Shown one piece after another: positions 57,232 through 64,000 of a stretch of DNA of 64,000 nucleotides. A program made the translations under genes and the position numbers. The stretch's first letter is position 1; the number at the start of each line of letters is the position of its first letter. The notes under the pieces were generated by a model, which saw only the letters and a list, made by a program, of their open reading frames with translations, was not told the DNA's origin and ran no database searches. The stretch is from Streptomyces sp. R28 (lineage in GTDB: Bacteria > Actinomycetota > Actinomycetes > Streptomycetales > Streptomycetaceae), in NCBI RefSeq assembly GCF_041052385.1, contig NZ_CP163439.1:930001-994000 (forward strand), given 5' to 3'.

Positions 57232-58182
57232 TCACTCCGGGTGGTGTTGCGAGCGGCGGTCGGTGCGGGACGGTTCCCGGAAGCCGGCCGAGGTCAGGTG
57301 GTCGATCATCGTGCGGTCGGTCGCCGCTTCGTAGGCGAGGAGGCGGTCGACGCCGCACAGGCGCAGCCAGTCGGCGGCCTGCCCCAGAAGCCAGTGCTCC
57401 AGGCCCGCCCCGTACGCCGACGGGTCGATGTGCAGGTTGCCGATGTCGGCGAGGCCGGTGCCCCGGGGGTGGCGTTCGGGCCGGGACAGGGATGTGTCGA
57501 CCTCGACGAAGCCGAGGGCGCGGCAGTCGTCGTACGCCGTGAGGCGGGTGCCGCACTCCCCCAGCGTGCGGTCGACGGTGACGCCCTGCCGCGGATCGCG
57601 GTGCGGCAGGTCGGCCACGTGCGCGATCAGGATCACCTCGGTGTCCCCGACATGCCGGAAGCCGGCCCGCTCGTAGACGGCGCGGATGTGCGGCCAGCTG
57701 CGGGGCACGCCGTAGACGGCCGGGGCGGGGAGCTCGCCGCTCGCGTACCGGGCGCGTACGTTCCAGCGGGCCAGCCGGGCCAGGCAGGCGCTCATCAGCA
57801 GGTCCGCGGCCTCGTCGGAGTCCGGCCGGAAGGAGGCCGGCGGATGGTGGACGAACCAGTCGATCTCGCCGATGTCCCGGTAGTCCGGGCCGACCTCGTC
57901 GTCCGCCCGGTAGCGCAGCAGATGAGCGGCGGCCACGACGTGGTCGCGCTGCTCGGCGACGAGGGTCACGCGCTCGCTCACCCAGGGGTCGGTGATGAAC
58001 TCGTCCGGCTGCCGCTCCAGTGCGCTGAGCACCGTGTTCACGGAGACGGAGGCGCCGGGTACGACGGCGGCGATGGGGGTCCCCCCGCTCGAGCGAAGTC
58101 GAGAGTGGGGAAGTGTGTTGATCAGGTCGGTGAGCTGGTCGCGGTCGGCGCGGCGGAAGGGGCGCACCTCGAGTGCGGGCAT
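57232..58182 (-). CDS. GNAT-family protein carrying a repeat-derived insertion
   Basis: The 316-residue protein resembles N-acetyltransferases: EVRPFRRADRDQLTDLIN at the start, PHIRAVYERAGFRHVGDTEV (~165-184) and LADIGNLHIDPSAYGAGLEHWLL (second acetyltransferase-like unit, ~245-267). It looks like a tandem of two degenerate GNAT domains. Residues about 24-36 (LPHSRLRSSGGTP) are encoded by a dispersed repeat (58075-58112) that kept the frame. GGAGGT lies 7 nt before the ATG. Substrate is unknown; the insertion is in a probable loop, so the protein may still be active. Confidence 0.8.
   Translation of the reverse strand: MPALEVRPFRRADRDQLTDLINTLPHSRLRSSGGTPIAAVVPGASVSVNTVLSALERQPDEFITDPWVSERVTLVAEQRDHVVAAAHLLRYRADDEVGPDYRDIGEIDWFVHHPPASFRPDSDEAADLLMSACLARLARWNVRARYASGELPAPAVYGVPRSWPHIRAVYERAGFRHVGDTEVILIAHVADLPHRDPRQGVTVDRTLGECGTRLTAYDDCRALGFVEVDTSLSRPERHPRGTGLADIGNLHIDPSAYGAGLEHWLLGQAADWLRLCGVDRLLAYEAATDRTMIDHLTSAGFREPSRTDRRSQHHPE
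58075..58112. repeat. Copy B of the short dispersed repeat, inside a gene
   Basis: GGGGGTCCCCC (58075-58085) is followed by a 27-nt core (58086-58112) that matches copy A at 15323-15349. The repeat lies near the 5' end of the GNAT-like gene and is translated as 13 residues in frame. Confidence 0.75.
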
Positions 58183-58346
58183 GCGGGACCTCCGGTCGGA
58201 GAACGGTGTCGGGAGGCCGCCATGCGGTGCGGTACGGGAGAGAGGGTACGGCGGTGGCGGCGCCCGCCTCCAGGGGTTTCGCCGGATGGCCGGGGCCCGG
58301 GGCGGGGCTTAGCGTGCTGGAGGGGCCTGTCTGCGGAAGGAACGCC

Positions 58347-59111
58347 ATGAAGCTCGACAAGCCGGTGTCCGGCGGGCCCTGCTGGACCGAGCTCGGGACC
58401 GACGACCTGGCCGCGGCGAAGCGGTTCTACGAGGGGTTGTTCGGCTGGCGCGCCGAGACCGATCCCCGCCAGGAAGCGGGCGGCTACACGATCGCCCACC
58501 TCGGGGACGCGGCGGTGGCCGCGCTGACGCCGCTGTACCAGGAGGGTCAGCCGGTGGCGTGGAACGTGTCGTTCGCGGTGCCGGACGCGGACACCGCCGC
58601 CGCGCGGGTGACGGAGGCCGGCGGCTCGGTGCTGGTCGGTCCGATGGACGTGTTCGACGTGGGCCGCTTCGCGGTCGCCATGGACCCGACGGGTGCGGCC
58701 TTCCAGCTGTGGCAGGCGCGGTCCTTCACGGGCGCGGGGCTGCTCAGCGCGCCCGGCTCGCTGGGCTGGGTGGAGCTGCTGACCCGGGTACCCGAACGGG
58801 CCGTGGAGTTCTACACCACGGTGTTCGGCTGGAGCGTCAACGCCTCCGAGCACTACACGCAGTGGGGCATCGACGGCGCCGACTTCGGCGGCATGGTGAC
58901 GATGGACGACAAGTTCCCGCACGAGGTTCCGGCGCACTGGCTGCCCTACTTCGCCGTGGACGACGTGGACATGACGTCCGCGGACGCCACGGAGGCGGGC
59001 GGCACCGTCCTCATGGAGGCCACCTCCGTCCCCGAGGGACCGCGCATCGCCGTGCTGCGGGACCCGCAGGGGGCGATGTTCGGCGTGTACCGGGCGGCCG
59101 ACGAGAAGTGA
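58347..59111 (+). CDS. Two-domain VOC-family protein
   Basis: The 254-residue protein has two glyoxalase-like units. Unit 1 (~8-120): CWTELGTDDLAAAKRFY, LFGWR, and DPTGAAFQLWQ. Unit 2 (~133-250): GWVELLTRVPERAVEFY, VFGWS and DPQGAMFGVYRA. This arrangement matches the CFP-30/hydroxylase-like group in actinomycetes (27-kDa antigen-type proteins) whose function is unsettled. GGAAGGA precedes the ATG at 58347. It faces the GNAT-like gene head to head. Confidence 0.9.
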   Translation: MKLDKPVSGGPCWTELGTDDLAAAKRFYEGLFGWRAETDPRQEAGGYTIAHLGDAAVAALTPLYQEGQPVAWNVSFAVPDADTAAARVTEAGGSVLVGPMDVFDVGRFAVAMDPTGAAFQLWQARSFTGAGLLSAPGSLGWVELLTRVPERAVEFYTTVFGWSVNASEHYTQWGIDGADFGGMVTMDDKFPHEVPAHWLPYFAVDDVDMTSADATEAGGTVLMEATSVPEGPRIAVLRDPQGAMFGVYRAADEK

Positions 59112-59126
59112 CGGGCCCTGGTCCGG

Positions 59127-59663
59127 TCAGCCGCGCGGCGTCCCCAGCCGGCCTTCCAGCTGGCCGAGCAACTCGCCGAGCAGAACCGCCAGTTCGCCCT
59201 GCCCTTGCGGGTCGACGCCGGACAGTACGGTCGTCTCGTACGCGAGTTGCTCGGGCAGGACGCCGTCGACGAGGTCCCGGCCCGCGTCCGTGAGACGGAC
59301 GTGGGCGACGCGGCGGTCACGGGTGTCGCCGCGGCGCTCCACCAGGCCGCGTTCGGTCAGCTGCTTGAGGCGTTTGGTGACGGCGGCGCCCGAGGAGAAG
59401 GTCTCGCGGGTGAGTTCACTGGGGGTCAGCTCATGGCCGGTGCGGCGCAGCGCGCCGAGCAGGTCGAACTCGGGGCGGCTGAGGCCCACCCGGCGCAGCG
59501 GAGCGTCCTCGGCCTGCTGCAGGAGGGCGGCGCAGCGGTTGATGCGGCCGATGATCTCCATGGGTGCGGTGTCGAGGTCGGGATGGACGGCCTGCCACTG
59601 CCGGACCACGGCGGCCACCGTGTCCCGTCTCGTCCCGGTCGGCCCGCCGTTGGTCCCCGTCAT
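59127..59663 (-). CDS. MarR-family regulator coupled to FUSC transporter gene
   Basis: The 178-residue protein has a MarR winged helix: LSRPEFDLLGALRRTG, recognition segment TFSSGAAVTKRLKQLTERG (~90-108) and the wing GDTRDRRVAHVRLT. Its ATG overlaps the stop of the FUSC gene (ATGA, 59660-59663), so it is translated with the transporter and probably regulates the common promoter through the palindrome at 61132-61145. An organic acid or aromatic compound is a plausible ligand. Confidence 0.9.
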   Translation of the reverse strand: MTGTNGGPTGTRRDTVAAVVRQWQAVHPDLDTAPMEIIGRINRCAALLQQAEDAPLRRVGLSRPEFDLLGALRRTGHELTPSELTRETFSSGAAVTKRLKQLTERGLVERRGDTRDRRVAHVRLTDAGRDLVDGVLPEQLAYETTVLSGVDPQGQGELAVLLGELLGQLEGRLGTPRG

Positions 59664-61117
59664 GGCCGTACGCCCTCCGTCGTGTCGCCTGTGCGCTGGT
59701 CCGGGCACGGCCCCTGACTCCGCCCCGTCGCCGCGAGCGTACGGGGTCCGGTCCGCTCGGCGCGCACGACCCGCTGCCGGCGCCGGTCGGGCACGGCCAC
59801 GGCGGCTGCCAGTCCGACCAGCGCGCCGACCAGGGTGTCCACCACCCGCTCGGTGATCAGCCGCCCCGGCTCCTGGAACCCGGTGAACTCGGTGATGAGC
59901 AGCGCCAACGGGGTCACGCAGACGCTGCCCAGCCAGTAGTTGCGTCCGATCAGCGCCTCGGCGCCGAAGTTGAGCGCCAGGCAGCACAGGACGAGGGCGA
60001 CCTCGCCGGTGTGGGCGACGGGGACGAGCGCGGCGAAGAGGAGGACGCCGAGCAGGTTGCCGACGACGCGCTGGACACCACGGCCCCAGGTGAGGGTGAG
60101 GTTCGCCTGGTAGAGGGAGGCCGCGGTGACCAGGGCCCAGTAAGGGCGGCCGATCCCCAGGGCGAGGGAGAGGTAACCGGCGAGGGCACAGCCGAGGGCG
60201 GTGCGCACGGCGAGCGGGGCCAGGGGGCCGAGGCGGCGCCACAACGGGCGGGACGGTGAGGAGAGTTCGGTGCCGAGGCCCGCGAGGTCGTCGACCTCCG
60301 GCACAGGTCGGCTGCCGCGCACCTGCCGGGCCCAGGTGCGCAGCAGCCCGGGGTCGGCGTCGGCCGGTGCGGCGAGGGCGACCTCGGCGCGGACGACGAG
60401 GCGTTCGAGGGCGCGGCGGGTCTCGCAGGGGCGGCCCGCGGAGTACAGCGACTGCCGGGCGGCCTGTACGGCGGCGGCAGCGGTGGTGTGGGCCCGCGCA
60501 CGGTCCTCGCCCGTGCCGCCCGTCTCGACGTACGCGGCGGCCGCGTCCAGGGCGGCCGCGGTGGCCCGGCGCTCCGGGCCGTGCGGTCGCAGCAGGCCGG
60601 GTGCCATGCCGACGAGCCAGGCCCAGGCGCCGGCAGCGGCGGCCAGCGCGAGGTGGCCGGGGATCTGGGCGAGGGACTGCGGGGCGAACAGAGCGGCGGA
60701 GCTGATGAAGGTGAGGACCACGTTGCCCGGCGGGCCGATGCGGGTCGCGTCGCAGAGGACCTTCTGCACGGCGGCCAGTACCGAGCCGACGGTGACCAGT
60801 ACGACGGCACTCGCGGTGAGGGAGGCGGCGACCAGTGCGGTGGCGAGACCGGTGAGCATGCCGAGCACCACCCACGCCAGGGCGCGGGCCCGGGCGGCGT
60901 AGGGGCGGTTGTGGGCGTAGAGCGCGCACAGGGACCCGGCCATCGTGTACATCGCCAGGTCCAGCCGGTCGAGCACCAGGAGGGCGAGGTTGGGCGGGGC
61001 CACGGCGACGACCACGCTCAGGGCGGGCTTGAACCAGATCTCCGGGGGCCGGCCGAGGCGCAGCACTCCGGCGAGCGGAAGGCGAGTGCTCGTACCCGTC
61101 AGCAGTTTCACACCCAT
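59660..61117 (-). CDS. FUSC-family (aromatic acid exporter-like) membrane protein
   Basis: The protein of about 485 residues has two membrane blocks (about 25-150 and 320-450) separated by a cytosolic helical region (~170-310), the normal layout of the FUSC/YccS/AaeB family. Features include RPYWALVTAASLYQANLTLTWGRGVQRVVGN (~340-370), the conserved cytosolic-side motif region of this family (cited by ends, RPYWALVTAA and RGVQRVVGN). Relatives export hydroxylated aromatic acids or fusaric acid. ATG 61117 is a likely start; 61150 would add 11 residues. Coupled to a MarR gene. Confidence 0.85.
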   Translation of the reverse strand: MGVKLLTGTSTRLPLAGVLRLGRPPEIWFKPALSVVVAVAPPNLALLVLDRLDLAMYTMAGSLCALYAHNRPYAARARALAWVVLGMLTGLATALVAASLTASAVVLVTVGSVLAAVQKVLCDATRIGPPGNVVLTFISSAALFAPQSLAQIPGHLALAAAAGAWAWLVGMAPGLLRPHGPERRATAAALDAAAAYVETGGTGEDRARAHTTAAAAVQAARQSLYSAGRPCETRRALERLVVRAEVALAAPADADPGLLRTWARQVRGSRPVPEVDDLAGLGTELSSPSRPLWRRLGPLAPLAVRTALGCALAGYLSLALGIGRPYWALVTAASLYQANLTLTWGRGVQRVVGNLLGVLLFAALVPVAHTGEVALVLCCLALNFGAEALIGRNYWLGSVCVTPLALLITEFTGFQEPGRLITERVVDTLVGALVGLAAAVAVPDRRRQRVVRAERTGPRTLAATGRSQGPCPDQRTGDTTEGVRP

Positions 61118-61131
61118 CACCTTAGCAAGTG

Positions 61132-61145
61132 TTTTACCTGTGAAA
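61132..61145. promoter_or_regulatory. Candidate MarR operator before FUSC gene
   Basis: TTTTACCTGTGAAA is a near-perfect palindrome of type TTTnAC-n2-GTnAAA, 15-28 nt upstream of the proposed FUSC start. In this GC-rich DNA an AT-rich dyad at this place is a good candidate site for the MarR protein encoded by the same operon. Confidence 0.55.
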
Positions 61146-61286
61146 TACATGGGGGACCTGCCGCTACCTGCCGCTACCTGCCGTGCTCCGCCGAATGCTC
61201 CCCGTGTACACCCTTGCGCTCGCGTGCGCACCGGACGTCCCGGGCATCGACGCACTGTCCGAGAGCGTCGAGCGGGGAGGGTGCGC

Positions 61287-61826
61287 GTGCACGGACCGGC
61301 TTCGCACGGCTGGCTGCTGGTCGCGCTGTGTGCGGCGACCGGGGCCTACTGTCTGCTGCGGATGCGCAGCCACGTCGAGGAGCAGCGCCGGGCCGCGGGT
61401 GGCGAGGCGCTGATGGGCTTCGGCATGGCGGCGATGGCGGTGCCCGCCGCGTGGTTCACGCCGCCGTCGTGGGCCTGGCCCGCCTACGCGGCCGTGTTCG
61501 GCGCGGCCGCGCTGCACGCCCTGTGGTCGGCGCGGGCGGGTGCACACCATCTGCACCACCTGGTGGGCGCCTCGGCCATGGTCTACATGGCGGTCGCGAT
61601 GGCCGCCTCACCCGGCCACGAGAGCGGGCACGGCGGTTCCGGGGTCCCTCTCGTGACGGGCGCTCTGCTCCTGTACTTCATGGGGTACGTACTGCTGTCC
61701 GGCGTCCGGCTGGTGCCCGTCGCCGCGGGTGGCGGGGGCCTCGGGTGGGGCGACCGGCCGGAGCTGGCGCGGGCCTGCCGGCTGTCGATGGGGATCGCGA
61801 TGGTGGCGATGCTCCTGACCCTCTGA
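61287..61826 (+). CDS. DUF5134 membrane protein
   Basis: The 179-residue membrane protein matches DUF5134: about five hydrophobic segments (~8-22, 40-60, 63-80, 88-106, 122-140, 160-178 as seen), with His-rich stretches AHHLHHLVG (~90) and PGHESGHGG. The histidines could bind metal ions such as copper, but no evidence beyond composition exists. GTG 61287 is set by GGGGAGG at 61273-61279. It often appears as a small integral membrane protein next to metallopeptidase genes in streptomycetes; here a decayed stretch follows instead. Confidence 0.78.
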   Translation: MHGPASHGWLLVALCAATGAYCLLRMRSHVEEQRRAAGGEALMGFGMAAMAVPAAWFTPPSWAWPAYAAVFGAAALHALWSARAGAHHLHHLVGASAMVYMAVAMAASPGHESGHGGSGVPLVTGALLLYFMGYVLLSGVRLVPVAAGGGGLGWGDRPELARACRLSMGIAMVAMLLTL

Positions 61827-62337
61827 ACCCGGGCGCCTGGTGACTGGCTGCCGCACTACCCGGCCACGGCGGCGGGCGGGTTTCCGCAGGTGCCGCTGTG
61901 TTCGCCGCGTTCCGCGACCAGATGCACCGCCTGGTCGAACTCGACGAGGACCGGGGCGTGTTCGGCTCCTGGCCGACCTCGCAGGGGCAGGGCCCCGGCG
62001 AGTGAACCGGCTGCCGACTCCCCCGGACCGGCTCACGGCGCACCGACGGCGGCGGCTGACGACGGCGGCGGCCGCGCTGGTGCCGGTCATGCCGGTGCTG
62101 GTGGGCTTCGCACCGGGGCCGTGGGGACTGGGACAGGGGACCGCGGGCGCCGGGACAGCCGGGCGGCGGGCGCCGGGACAACGTGGCAGCGGGGCGCCGG
62201 GACGGCCGGGCTGCTGCCCGGGGGCCGGCTCCCTACCCTGATGCCCGCCCCGGGAACAGCCGGGTTCTCCTGTGGCGGGCGTCGCAAACCCACCCCCGCA
62301 TTGGCCTCTGGCCCCATCGGTCGGCGAGGATCACAGT
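61827..62337. other. Degenerate stretch with coding-like remnants
   Basis: These 511 nt have no intact recognised gene. From about 61900 to 62005 one frame reads VFAAFRDQMHRLVELDED and RGVFGSWPTSQGQGPGE and stops; it looks like the C-terminal end of a lost gene. A GTG at 62002 overlapping that stop opens a 79-codon frame ending at 62241 with one hydrophobic stretch but an Ala/Gly/Pro-repeat tail. GGGCGCCGGGAC occurs three times between about 62147 and 62210. GAGGA near 62327 is the next gene's ribosome-binding site. Confidence 0.45.
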
Positions 62338-63009
62338 ATGCACACGCAGTCCGTCGAGTCCCCGCCCCACCCGCCGGCCGAGCGCAGCACCGCCCGCTGG
62401 GCCGGTGTCCTGGCCCTGTGCTCCGCGCTGCTGCTCGCCCTGGTCGCGGTCCGGTGGTACCCGCTGATGAACCTGGACGGCGACATCGCCGAGACCACAC
62501 ACCGCTGGGCGGTCGACGAGGCCGGCGTCACGCAGGCGTTCCGCATCCTGACGGACTGGGTCTGGGATCCGTGGACCATGCGCATCCTGGCCGCGGCGGT
62601 CGCGATCTGGCTGGTGTGGCGCAGAGCTGCCCGCTGGACGGCCGTATGGCTGGTGGCCACATGTGCGCTCGCCACAGCGATCCAGCAGACCCTGAAGGCC
62701 GTGGTCGACCGCCCACGCCCCGTCTGGCCCGACCCCGTCGACTCCGCCCACTACGCCGCCTTCCCCTCCGGCCACGCCATGACGGCCACGGTCGTGTGCG
62801 GGCTGCTGCTGTGGCTCCTGCACCACTACGGCGTCGCACGCGCCCTGTGGCGTACGGCCGCCGCCGTGGCTGTGATCTCCGTGGCTGGTGTCGGTCTGAC
62901 CCGTGTGTGGCTCGGCGTCCACTGGCCCACGGACGTCGTCGGCGGCTGGCTGCTGGGCGCGCTGGTCGTGGTGCTGGCGGTGCGGGTGCACGCCCGTCAG
63001 CGGAGCTGA
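62338..63009 (+). CDS. PAP2-family membrane phosphatase
   Basis: The 223-residue protein has about five to six membrane helices and the three PAP2 motifs: KAVVDRPRP (~121-129), FPSGHAM (~142-148) and TRVWLGVHWPTDVVGG (~186-201). The His residues carry out phosphoryl transfer at the outer membrane face, on phosphatidate, phosphatidylglycerol phosphate or undecaprenyl pyrophosphate. The exact lipid is not clear. GAGGA lies 7 nt before the ATG. Confidence 0.93.
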   Translation: MHTQSVESPPHPPAERSTARWAGVLALCSALLLALVAVRWYPLMNLDGDIAETTHRWAVDEAGVTQAFRILTDWVWDPWTMRILAAAVAIWLVWRRAARWTAVWLVATCALATAIQQTLKAVVDRPRPVWPDPVDSAHYAAFPSGHAMTATVVCGLLLWLLHHYGVARALWRTAAAVAVISVAGVGLTRVWLGVHWPTDVVGGWLLGALVVVLAVRVHARQRS

Positions 63010-63076
63010 ACCGTCCGCGTGCGCTGTTGCGGCGATCTTCCCGCGCGGTGGAACGCGGCCCCGTAGGATCCGCGCC

Positions 63077-63787
63077 ATGACCGCAGTTCTGTTCGATTTC
63101 TCCGGAACCCTTTTCCGTGTCGAGTCCACCGAGTCCTGGCTGCGCGGAGCGCTCGCCGAGGCCCAGGTGGAACTCGCCGAGGCCGAGTTGGTCAAGGCGG
63201 CGCAGGCGCTGGAGGTGATGGGGGCGTTGCCGGGCGGGATCGATCCCTCCTGGCTGCCCGAGGACGTCGCGAGCGTCTGGGGGGTGCGGGACAAGAGCGC
63301 GGAGCTGCACCGGGCCGCCTACACCGGACTCTCCCGGCATGTGCAGCTCCCCGACGACCGGTTGCACGACGTGCTCTACGACCGCCACATGGCACCGGCC
63401 GCGTGGGACCCGTACCCGGATGCGGCCGAGGTGCTGGGGACGCTGCGCGAGCGGGGCATCGGCATCGGAGTGGTCAGCAACATCGGCTGGGATCTGCGGC
63501 CGGTCTTCCGGGAGCACGGACTCGATCCGTACGTGGACGCGTACGTGCTGTCGTACGAACACGGCATCCAGAAGCCCGACCCGCGCCTCTTCGCGACCGC
63601 CTGCGCGAAGCTCGACGCCGATCCGCGTGACGTCGTGATGGTCGGCGACAACCGGCGGGCGGACGGTGGTGCTGCGGCCCTGGGCTGCGCGGTGCACTTC
63701 GTGGACCACCTACCGGCGGCTCAGCGGCCGGACGGATTGCGGCCGGTGCTGGATCTCGTGAGCGCTGCTGCCCGGACGGACAAGTAG
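63077..63787 (+). CDS. HAD-family hydrolase
   Basis: The 236-residue protein has the HAD motifs: FDFSGTLFRV (motif I; the nucleophile is D7 and the second Asp is replaced by Ser), VVSNIGW (motif II), QKPDPRLF (motif III Lys, ~175) and VGDNRRADGGAAALG (motif IV, ~196). The DxS form of motif I differs from the common DxD of phosphatases and is seen in haloacid dehalogenase-like members, so the reaction is open. TAGGAT ends 7 nt before the ATG, suggesting a near-leaderless mRNA. Confidence 0.9.
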   Translation: MTAVLFDFSGTLFRVESTESWLRGALAEAQVELAEAELVKAAQALEVMGALPGGIDPSWLPEDVASVWGVRDKSAELHRAAYTGLSRHVQLPDDRLHDVLYDRHMAPAAWDPYPDAAEVLGTLRERGIGIGVVSNIGWDLRPVFREHGLDPYVDAYVLSYEHGIQKPDPRLFATACAKLDADPRDVVMVGDNRRADGGAAALGCAVHFVDHLPAAQRPDGLRPVLDLVSAAARTDK

Positions 63788-63903
63788 CCTCCGGCCACCA
63801 TCCGGGCTCAGGGGTCGAGCCCGCCCTGGACGATCCCCCGCGTCGCCCAGGGCAGACGGCAACCCCGACCAGGCCGCACATAGGCCGGGCCGGACCTGCT
63901 GAG

Positions 63904-63922
63904 TATAGTTGGCTGATAGCCA
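63904..63922 (+). promoter_or_regulatory. Promoter box with palindrome before TetR gene
   Basis: TATAGT (63904-63909) looks like a -10 box with no clear -35. Immediately after it TGGCTGATAGCCA (63910-63922) is a perfect 5-bp-arm palindrome over the predicted start, a good position for autorepression. Confidence 0.55.
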
Positions 63923-63942
63923 GTCAACGCAGGAGTTCCAGC

Positions 63943-64000
63943 ATGTCCCCGCGCAGCGCCTCGGTCAATGAAGAGTTGCGGCGGCGTTCCCGGGAGCGGC
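63943..64000 (+). CDS. TetR-family regulator (3' end outside window)
   Basis: Only the first 19 codons are visible: MSPRSASVNEELRRRSRER. This N-terminus, ending in a basic stretch that leads into helix 1, is typical of a group of streptomycete TetR regulators. CAGGAG lies 7 nt before the ATG. Its operator is probably the palindrome at 63910-63922. Function cannot be judged from the visible part. Confidence 0.65.
   Translation, partial: MSPRSASVNEELRRRSRER

Noticed and set aside
1..64000. Biosynthetic gene cluster, prophage, conjugative element or tRNA genes
   Set aside because: No polyketide/peptide synthase, phage structural, integrase, relaxase or tRNA-like sequences were recognised; the BTAD regulator and exporters alone are not enough.

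Overview
This 64-kb window is chromosomal DNA of a Streptomyces-type actinomycete. The evidence is very high GC with G/C-dominated third codon positions, frequent GTG starts, 4-nt ATGA/GTGA gene overlaps, many apparently leaderless genes with a TAnnnT-like -10 box about 6 nt before the start codon, a rare in-frame TTA codon, mycothiol- and deazaflavin-type enzymes, a SpoIIE-type phosphatase, a BTAD regulator, and intergenic repeat families that resemble known Streptomyces repeats. I see no rRNA, tRNA, CRISPR array, intact insertion sequence, prophage or biosynthetic gene cluster. Genes at both edges are truncated.

Layout. 1-6.4 kb: a DesK/NarL-type two-component pair (kinase cut by the left edge), a MerR regulator facing a methyltransferase, a ThuA-like/Gfo-Idh pair and a GCS2-type ligase. 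6.4-13.6 kb: a sugar-related block. A five-domain SpoIIE phosphatase is translationally coupled to a lone sugar-binding lipoprotein, and faces a complete XylFGH-like ABC operon whose binding protein is a paralogue of the lone one. 13.7-28.9 kb: two MFS transporters, small enzymes, a second two-component system, an MMPL exporter facing a BTAD regulator, a TetR/deazaflavin-enzyme pair, a geranylgeranyl-reductase-family flavoprotein and an M20 peptidase. 28.9-43 kb: a protein-kinase-like enzyme, a P-loop/NUDIX fusion, an epimerase, a GH27 galactosidase pseudogene, an HTH/SDR pair, a ROK kinase/LacI pair, a Ser/Thr kinase, an HpcH/HpaI-like enzyme with IclR-type boxes and a Tat-exported nuclease-fold protein with a TTA codon.

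43-64 kb: etfBA; a redox/sulfur-flavoured group (flavin reductase with a Cys-rich leader peptide, a membrane thioredoxin with a SigR-like promoter, DUF4395); a PlsC acyltransferase; a transglutaminase-like protein; an epoxide hydrolase; a coupled DUF6421-SDR-threonine aldolase operon; a glycerophosphodiesterase; GNAT and VOC proteins; a MarR/FUSC pair; DUF5134, PAP2 and HAD proteins; and the start of a TetR gene.

How the genes work together. Most units are small operons or divergent regulator/target pairs whose shared spacer carries a readable palindrome (MerR 2068-2085, MarR 17901-17928, TetR 25559-25624, LacI 36519-36530, MarR 61132-61145). The most unusual items are the phosphatase/lone binding-protein pair, the leader-peptide ORF at 45711-45791, the two copies of a ~135-bp hairpin-ended repeat placed exactly after stop codons, a second repeat family that has entered a GNAT coding sequence, the 7 x 14-bp tandem repeat at 13741-13838, and the GH27 pseudogene.
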